From NCBI GenBank assembly GCA_030610815.1, contig JAUWRA010000003.1, forward strand, positions 1 through 38,147: 38,147 nt of DNA. Reading direction: 5' to 3'. This document shows positions 33,247-38,147 of the stretch, piece by piece (position 1 is the first letter of the stretch; each line of letters starts with the position of its first letter). This DNA is from Methanosarcinales archaeon (GTDB taxonomy: Archaea; Halobacteriota; Methanosarcinia; Methanosarcinales; Methanocomedenaceae). Made by a program: the position numbers and the translations under genes. The notes under the pieces were generated by a model, which was not told the DNA's origin, made no database searches, and saw only the letters and a list, made by a program, of their open reading frames with translations.

Positions 33247-33980
33247 TTGTACTCACCCGGAATGATCTCTATATCGACCTGAACCCCGGAATGACATCCG
33301 ACACATGCCCAGTAACCCTTTGAAAAATAATCTCCTTTAACATTTCCCATTGTATGGTCGAAAGGATTACCTGCTGTGTACCTAGTTGCCTCGTTGCACT
33401 GGCTTAGATAGAACGCTCTGTGAAGGTTACCTGAGTAATTTAAGACCATTCCCACATTGAGTCTTGTCTGCGACGTATCGAACAGTTCAGGGTCATTTAA
33501 AGTATAATTCCTGTTGCCATGACACCAGTCATCATCACATGTTCTCATAGATATTGCATGGGCATCAGGTTTGTCTAATAATGATTTATTGTGGCATAGG
33601 TGACAGATTTCATTTCCATTGATATCTGAATCACCATTATGATCCAGACTGACTAATAATGATGTTATATCATTGGTCCATAAAGTGCCGTCCCATGTCC
33701 AGGTCTTATTATCTACCGAATAAATTGTGCCGTTTGATGGACAATAATCAATGCCTCCAATGGCAAGATAAGTAGTATAATTAGTATTGCTGGCTGCCCT
33801 GATATGTACTTGACCGGTAGCAGACCCATTTACCTCATTATATTCTGCTATATGGCATTTCTTGCAGTTCACTTCATCATAAAACACATGCTGTCCCGTA
33901 AACATTGAAAGTATATCGGGCACAATAAATATTGCAAGCGCTAATAAACCAATTATCAATAATATCTTACCGCGTTCCAT
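33213..33980 (-). CDS. Membrane-anchored or processed tetraheme cytochrome c, GQH type (B)
   Basis: 255 residues: N-terminal helix (ILLIIGLLALAIFIVP), LSMFTGQHVFY at residues 24-34, CKKCH 39-43, CHLCH 126-130, a CX4CH site C148-H154 (CDDDWCH) and CVGCH 226-230. It is a paralogue of the protein at 31445-32113 through the shared LSMF-x-GQH-x-x-Y motif and first heme, but the middle differs and holds an EF-hand-like loop (DHNGDSDING) just before the second heme. The CX4CH site would need a permissive heme lyase such as the co-encoded CcmF. GGTGA precedes the ATG. The 3' end overlaps a convergent membrane-protein gene. Likely exported and part of the electron-transfer system. Confidence 0.87.
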   Translation of the reverse strand: MERGKILLIIGLLALAIFIVPDILSMFTGQHVFYDEVNCKKCHIAEYNEVNGSATGQVHIRAASNTNYTTYLAIGGIDYCPSNGTIYSVDNKTWTWDGTLWTNDITSLLVSLDHNGDSDINGNEICHLCHNKSLLDKPDAHAISMRTCDDDWCHGNRNYTLNDPELFDTSQTRLNVGMVLNYSGNLHRAFYLSQCNEATRYTAGNPFDHTMGNVKGDYFSKGYWACVGCHSGVQVDIEIIPGEYNHTGGPPRKYL

Positions 33981-34098
33981 GATTCACCGAACATTATTAT
34001 CAGGCATTTGGCACTTCATATCCACCGTTGCATATCTATGCACTTTTTGATTGAATAAACAGGTCACATCCCAGTATTTCAAAATAATATATTTACTC

Positions 34099-34512
34099 TT
34101 AATCACTGAAAAACCCCCTGCTGTTGCTGTATAATTGAGAGTCTGTTTTGTTTATGATGTAATGCGCAGACTGGTTTAATCCGCTTATGCCACTATGGAT
34201 CATGATATCTCCGGATGTTTCATTGTACTTTGAGTGACAGTTGGTACAATATATCTTCTTGGTAAGATTGTGTGTCATATTGACATTATATTCCGCACTT
34301 GAATTTGGATTGTATCCATGACATATGCAGTTTGCCGGGCTGTGTGCGCCAGCGCTGACATTGGCTGCAGATGCAGAGTGACATTTGCTGCAAAATTCCT
34401 GTGGAGTGGTCTCACTTTTAGATAATTCGTGACTGCCTGAGAGCATAGCATTAGCTATGCCTATGATCAATATAATTAAGATTCCCGCGATAATTATTCT
34501 TTTTGAGATCAT
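34099..34512 (-). CDS. Small membrane-anchored di/triheme cytochrome c
   Basis: 137 residues with an N-terminal hydrophobic helix (IIIAGILIILIIGIANA), two canonical sites CSKCH (41-45) and CTNCH (89-93), and a compact CICH at 62-65 in SPANCICHGY, where only one residue separates the cysteines. Histidines at 56, 81, 106 and 117 are available as distal ligands. The ATG follows the stop of the giant cytochrome upstream by six bases, so it is probably its translational partner. A periplasmic-side electron relay between membrane carriers and the giant cytochrome is a reasonable guess. Confidence 0.82.
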   Translation of the reverse strand: MISKRIIIAGILIILIIGIANAMLSGSHELSKSETTPQEFCSKCHSASAANVSAGAHSPANCICHGYNPNSSAEYNVNMTHNLTKKIYCTNCHSKYNETSGDIMIHSGISGLNQSAHYIINKTDSQLYSNSRGFFSD

Positions 34513-34518
34513 AGATTT

Positions 34519-37500
34519 TCAGTACCACTCCTGACTTGTTCTGTTACCTTTATCCGGATATACGTGGCAGTATCTGCAATTATATGCAGGATCATAATAA
34601 CCAACAGCAGCATTATATGCCGTTGCATTATGGCAGGTGGTGCAGTCCGTGATATTGAGCACGTTCATTCCTCCGACCGAATATGTGGATGGTGTGGTTG
34701 TTACATTGTGGCGATCGCTTTCGTTTATAGGATCTGCTTGATACGAATGGCAGCACTCGCACCATTTCCAGGTATAATCCTTGATCGGGTGTTCTATCTG
34801 CGTATTGATATGGCACATCGTGCAGTTCAACCCCCCGTGCACACTCGCATCGAACATCGTCTCGTTCACATACGCTTCAGAGTCGTCCAGTCCGAAGTGG
34901 CAGTTTTCGCACTCTTCTGACCAGTTCACTGTTGCTGGGATCGTAAGACTTGAATCATGTATCCTGCCTATATTATGGCATCCCATAACGATGCAGCCAG
35001 ATGTCTTTGTCGCATGTGTGATGTTTGCGGTGTAGTTCGGGTATCCTGCATATTCGAATATGCTGATGAACTCGTTTGTCGAGTTTTTGTGGCACCATGC
35101 GCAGTCAGAGTAACCGCCACTTACGTTTGCGATATCAGGACGGCTTATCGCATAATGCGATGCCTGCGACATGTTTACACGGTACGACGCGTTCCCGCCA
35201 GCATCAAAGCCCGGAACCTTCATCGTGCTTAAGTTGTGGCACCCGTATCCGCATGAGGTCGAGTTCGTCGTGGCATTCGTGCGTGCTGTGATATTGATGC
35301 CGCCCTTGAAGTGGTTATAGACCGCGGTTGCGTTGCTCACGTTCAGGTACGCATAAGTGTCGTTGTGGCATTCATAGCAGAGGTAAGCGTCGTTGTTGAA
35401 GGTGTCTCTGTGTCCGTTTTCGGGGTACGCCCCTCCTGGCACATGGCAGCCCCAGCACATTGAATTGTTGGGGTCATTGATCGGTGCTGCGGATGCAACT
35501 GGGGTCATGTTATTGTTCAAGTTCGCATGTACCCCCAGATTCATCGCGGTAACATTGATCTCGTAGACCGTGTCCGTCTTGTTAACCCCATAGAGCGCGT
35601 GGCAGTCTGTGCAGTTTCCGCTCGTCAGAACCCGTGTCAGGGTCTCGTTGTGAAGACTGCCATTACCATGACAGTAGTTGCAGTCCTGGCCTCCTGCGTG
35701 CTGGATATTCTTGTCGTTCGTAAATTCTATGAACGGAGTCGATGTATTGACGTGGCAGTATGAGCAGTACGCGGTGCTGTTATTCCCCACGAACAGATCG
35801 ATGAGATCTGTCCGGTTATTCCCATAGTGTGATGTGATCGAGAAGTTCGTGCGGTAGATATCGTTCTCTGTGAACGGATAGAACATCTCTGACTGGTTGT
35901 GGCAGCCCATGCACGAGTCCGAGTCTGTCGGGCGGTTCCAGTACGCAGAGATGTTGGTTCCGTTCTTGAAGTGGTTGTGAACCTCTGGTGCATCGCTCAC
36001 ATTGCTGAATGGACCTCCGGCTTTGTTGTGGCAGTCGTAGCAGCGATACGGCGTATCCTTTAGCATACTATGCTTATCCGCGTTCATGCCATTTTCGAAG
36101 TGGCAGACCCAGCACGACTGGTTGGTGCCGTATAGACCGGTGGTCGCGTTGTTCATCCTGGCGTGGATCGCACCCCCATAGACGCTCCCATTGATCAGTT
36201 TTTTCTTTGCAAACCCATCATTGTCGTGGCAGTCCAGACACGTGAATCCACCCTGTCCCGACCACAGATTCGCTGCATGGAAGTCCACTGGGGTTACTTC
36301 GTTATTTGTGTGGCAGACGTAGCAGCCATCATCCTGGTCTGCCTCGTTTGTGAAGTTGCCGTGATCATTCTGCAGAGCGCCCCCCCATTTCGTTGCATTC
36401 TCTGGTGTAGTGTTGTGGCAGATGCTGCAGTCCTCGGTCGGATAGATCAGATACGTCGTTGTGCCGTAGTGCGAGACATTGGCAAAGATCGTGTTTCCGA
36501 TGATCTTTTCTGCAGTATCGTTGCGATGTGGGTCGATGCTGTTGTTGTGGCAGTCAACGCACCTCCCATCTCCGTCTACATTGGTTTTTAGCGTTGAAGA
36601 GTTCGGATAGTGCGCATATATCACCGGTGGCAGCCTGTTCAGACCGAGATCCGGATCACTTGCACTCTGCCATGTCTCGCCATTACTGGTGGCACTGTTC
36701 CATACATCACTCCTTGCATGGCAGTCCTCACAGGTATACGGCAGCTCATCAGCGGTGATGCGCCCATCATCATTCAGATCAGTGATCCCGTTGCGGTCGC
36801 CCATGCCCTCAGGAATCGTGCCATCGCTGTTGTGGCAACCCCAGCACGGGTTTGACCTGTTATCCATCCCGTACCCCTCGGGGACGAGGGTGTTGTTCAG
36901 GATGTTTCCGTGAATCCCCAACTTGATCGATGTGGAATTGACGAGCGACTGCACCCCGTACGTGCTATCCACATCATGGCATAAGACGCAGTTCGGACCG
37001 CCGCCTGCATATATCGATTCGTTGTGGAAGTGTGAGAGCGTGCTGTTGTCGACGATCCCTACCCAATCAGGTCGGACGTGGCAGTAGGTGTAGCACATAG
37101 AGATGTTCGTGGTGTCTGCACCGTACATATTCCCGCTGATGTTCGTGGCATTGCCCCAGATCTGTCCGTTCGTCCAGTTGCAGTGGCAGAAGAGGCAGTC
37201 AGTGGTGTCGCACAGAACGTTTGGACTGTCGATGCCAAGTATGTCTATTCCCTGCGATCTGTTCAACCCGTAGTGCGAGACATTGCCCATCGTGGTTCTG
37301 CCTTCGTAATCGCGCAAGTGATCATCCTCGTAGGCACCCCCATCAGTGCCCGTTCCCCATTTCCACACCTTGAGATTCCCCTCTGGATTGATCATACTTT
37401 CCGGAAGAACGCTCGGAGCGTGGCAGTCGCCACATGATCCGCCCTTGCCGATATCGGTCTGGATGAGGATCGATTCTGCGCCCTTCGTGGTCGGACCATG

Positions 37501-38147
37501 GTTATCGATTGCAGCAACCAGTCCCTGTGTGTGCGGGGGCTGACCATCGTAGGGTCCGTGGCACTTCGGGCATTTGTACGGGCCCAGTGCCCGATCGGGA
37601 TGGTATCCAGGATACGGCGGCGTGCCATTGGTAGAGTGACATGCCCAGCAGATCGCGTTGTCTTCGGTGATATTGTTGATCTGTTCAGATGTGTAAGTAC
37701 GATTTTCGAGCCATCCGTTAAAGGTCCTCGTGGTTCCCTGAAGAATGCTGCCAGTGCGGAACGCTCCGCTCAGATTGGTGTGCATCGCAAGTTTGATCGC
37801 GGTCAGGTTCACGATCGGGCGGATAGGGGTTTCGTTGTATGCGGAAGCATTGTTGTCATGGCACTCGAGGCAGCCCGCGCCGCCTGCGGGTTCGTAGTCG
37901 ATGAATTCGCGGTAGGTGAAATAACCCTTCTGGTTCTGAAGGTCGTATTTGAACCAGTCGTGGCATCCACAACCATCCGCCGCCCCCGTATAAAGTCCAC
38001 CCCCTTTATTCATCGTTGTATTGTTCCAGCTCGCATAATCCAGTACCTCCCATGATATACTGTCTGGAGGCGCGACATTGGTGATGTATGTGTAATTAAA
38101 AATATTGCCATATGCTTTATCTATGAGCCGTGTCGTTGCCGGATTAT
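34519..38147 (-). CDS. Giant multiheme cytochrome c, 5' end beyond the window
   Basis: The track starts at ATG 38013, but the frame is open upstream to the window edge (for example FNYTYITNVAPPDSISWEVL), so the gene is cut by the right end; about 1208 residues are visible. By hand count it has 26 CXXCH motifs, two CX3CH (CYTYCH, CGYGCH), one CX4CH (CIVMGCH) and one CXCH (CGCH). No C-terminal anchor: it ends YPDKGNRTSQEWY. A textbook EF-hand loop (DLNDDGRITADE) lies near a heme site. Four copies of a 220-265-residue module start at CWACH, CWGCH, CWVCH and CWGCH. Probably secreted or surface-bound, acting with the giant S-layer cytochrome. The right part looks richer in G+C than the neighbouring genes. 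Confidence 0.92.
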   Translation of the reverse strand, partial: NPATTRLIDKAYGNIFNYTYITNVAPPDSISWEVLDYASWNNTTMNKGGGLYTGAADGCGCHDWFKYDLQNQKGYFTYREFIDYEPAGGAGCLECHDNNASAYNETPIRPIVNLTAIKLAMHTNLSGAFRTGSILQGTTRTFNGWLENRTYTSEQINNITEDNAICWACHSTNGTPPYPGYHPDRALGPYKCPKCHGPYDGQPPHTQGLVAAIDNHGPTTKGAESILIQTDIGKGGSCGDCHAPSVLPESMINPEGNLKVWKWGTGTDGGAYEDDHLRDYEGRTTMGNVSHYGLNRSQGIDILGIDSPNVLCDTTDCLFCHCNWTNGQIWGNATNISGNMYGADTTNISMCYTYCHVRPDWVGIVDNSTLSHFHNESIYAGGGPNCVLCHDVDSTYGVQSLVNSTSIKLGIHGNILNNTLVPEGYGMDNRSNPCWGCHNSDGTIPEGMGDRNGITDLNDDGRITADELPYTCEDCHARSDVWNSATSNGETWQSASDPDLGLNRLPPVIYAHYPNSSTLKTNVDGDGRCVDCHNNSIDPHRNDTAEKIIGNTIFANVSHYGTTTYLIYPTEDCSICHNTTPENATKWGGALQNDHGNFTNEADQDDGCYVCHTNNEVTPVDFHAANLWSGQGGFTCLDCHDNDGFAKKKLINGSVYGGAIHARMNNATTGLYGTNQSCWVCHFENGMNADKHSMLKDTPYRCYDCHNKAGGPFSNVSDAPEVHNHFKNGTNISAYWNRPTDSDSCMGCHNQSEMFYPFTENDIYRTNFSITSHYGNNRTDLIDLFVGNNSTAYCSYCHVNTSTPFIEFTNDKNIQHAGGQDCNYCHGNGSLHNETLTRVLTSGNCTDCHALYGVNKTDTVYEINVTAMNLGVHANLNNNMTPVASAAPINDPNNSMCWGCHVPGGAYPENGHRDTFNNDAYLCYECHNDTYAYLNVSNATAVYNHFKGGINITARTNATTNSTSCGYGCHNLSTMKVPGFDAGGNASYRVNMSQASHYAISRPDIANVSGGYSDCAWCHKNSTNEFISIFEYAGYPNYTANITHATKTSGCIVMGCHNIGRIHDSSLTIPATVNWSEECENCHFGLDDSEAYVNETMFDASVHGGLNCTMCHINTQIEHPIKDYTWKWCECCHSYQADPINESDRHNVTTTPSTYSVGGMNVLNITDCTTCHNATAYNAAVGYYDPAYNCRYCHVYPDKGNRTSQEWY
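35200..37660 (-). repeat. Tandem six- to seven-heme modules in the giant cytochrome
   Basis: Modules begin with a C-W-x-C-H site at about 37640, 36840, 36110 and 35450, spaced about 800, 730 and 660 bases. Each is preceded by a K/N-L-x-x-H-x-N-L-N-like lead (LGIHGNILNN, LGVHANLNNN). They contain in order a P/Y-x-x-CxxCH, a second-histidine HY/HF-plus-heme, an SHYG-plus-heme ending in W-G, and closing hemes. Related units occur in the 22968-29345 cytochrome (near 26210 and 24825). Confidence 0.7.

Noticed and set aside
37990-38013. ATG 38013 as the start of the giant cytochrome
   Set aside because: The same frame is open upstream to the window edge and encodes plausible protein, with no signal peptide after this ATG.

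Overview
The window looks like a chromosomal segment of a methane-metabolising archaeon of the Methanosarcinales, most likely an anaerobic methanotroph (ANME-2 type, 'Ca. Methanoperedens' or a relative). This is an inference from gene content. There is a methanogenesis-marker-2 gene, cfbB for coenzyme F430 synthesis, and a five-subunit archaeal CO dehydrogenase/acetyl-CoA synthase operon. Nop5, RNase HII and Dph6 are archaeal housekeeping genes. A long run of multiheme c-type cytochromes includes one with S-layer-like domains. Ordinary methanogens rarely carry giant multiheme cytochromes; ANME archaea do, for extracellular electron transfer.

Layout. 1-2.6 kb: marker 2 (probable CTG start), a JAMM/MPN metalloprotease-like gene and nop5. 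2.7-5.6 kb: a decayed patch with a UPF0175 antitoxin and PIN toxin (toxin broken by an in-frame TAA), a truncated second copy of cfbB, and an intact-looking MazF-type toxin with its antitoxin. 5.6-8.9 kb: intact cfbB, dph6, a small zinc-ribbon protein and rnhB. 9.3-17.2 kb: cdhA-cdhB-cdhC-cooC-like-cdhD-cdhE, ending at a clear hairpin. 17.3-18.3 kb: two small unknown genes and a 475-bp gap with a possible transposase remnant. 18.3-20.1 kb: a secreted PepSY protein, two small Gly/Tyr/Met-rich membrane proteins with coiled-coil tails, tiny ORFs with strong ribosome binding sites, and a winged-helix regulator.

20.1-38.1 kb, almost all on the minus strand, is the most interesting part. Read in the direction of transcription it holds: a giant cytochrome cut by the right window edge (26 CXXCH plus 4 variant motifs seen), a small two-heme protein, a membrane-anchored tetraheme protein, a lipoprotein, a second tetraheme protein, an S26B-type signal peptidase, a polytopic membrane protein, a 2125-residue cytochrome (34 CXXCH plus 3 variants, S-layer-like domains, C-terminal anchor), CcmF and a methyltransferase. 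By hand count these five cytochromes carry 69 canonical and 9 variant heme-binding motifs.

Proposed joint role (inference): CcmF attaches heme, the signal peptidase processes precursors, the two GQH-type tetraheme proteins act near the membrane or as filament subunits, and the giant cytochromes carry electrons through and beyond the S-layer. The giant cytochromes share a repeated module of about six to seven hemes, recognisable within and between proteins. No rRNA, tRNA or CRISPR array was seen.
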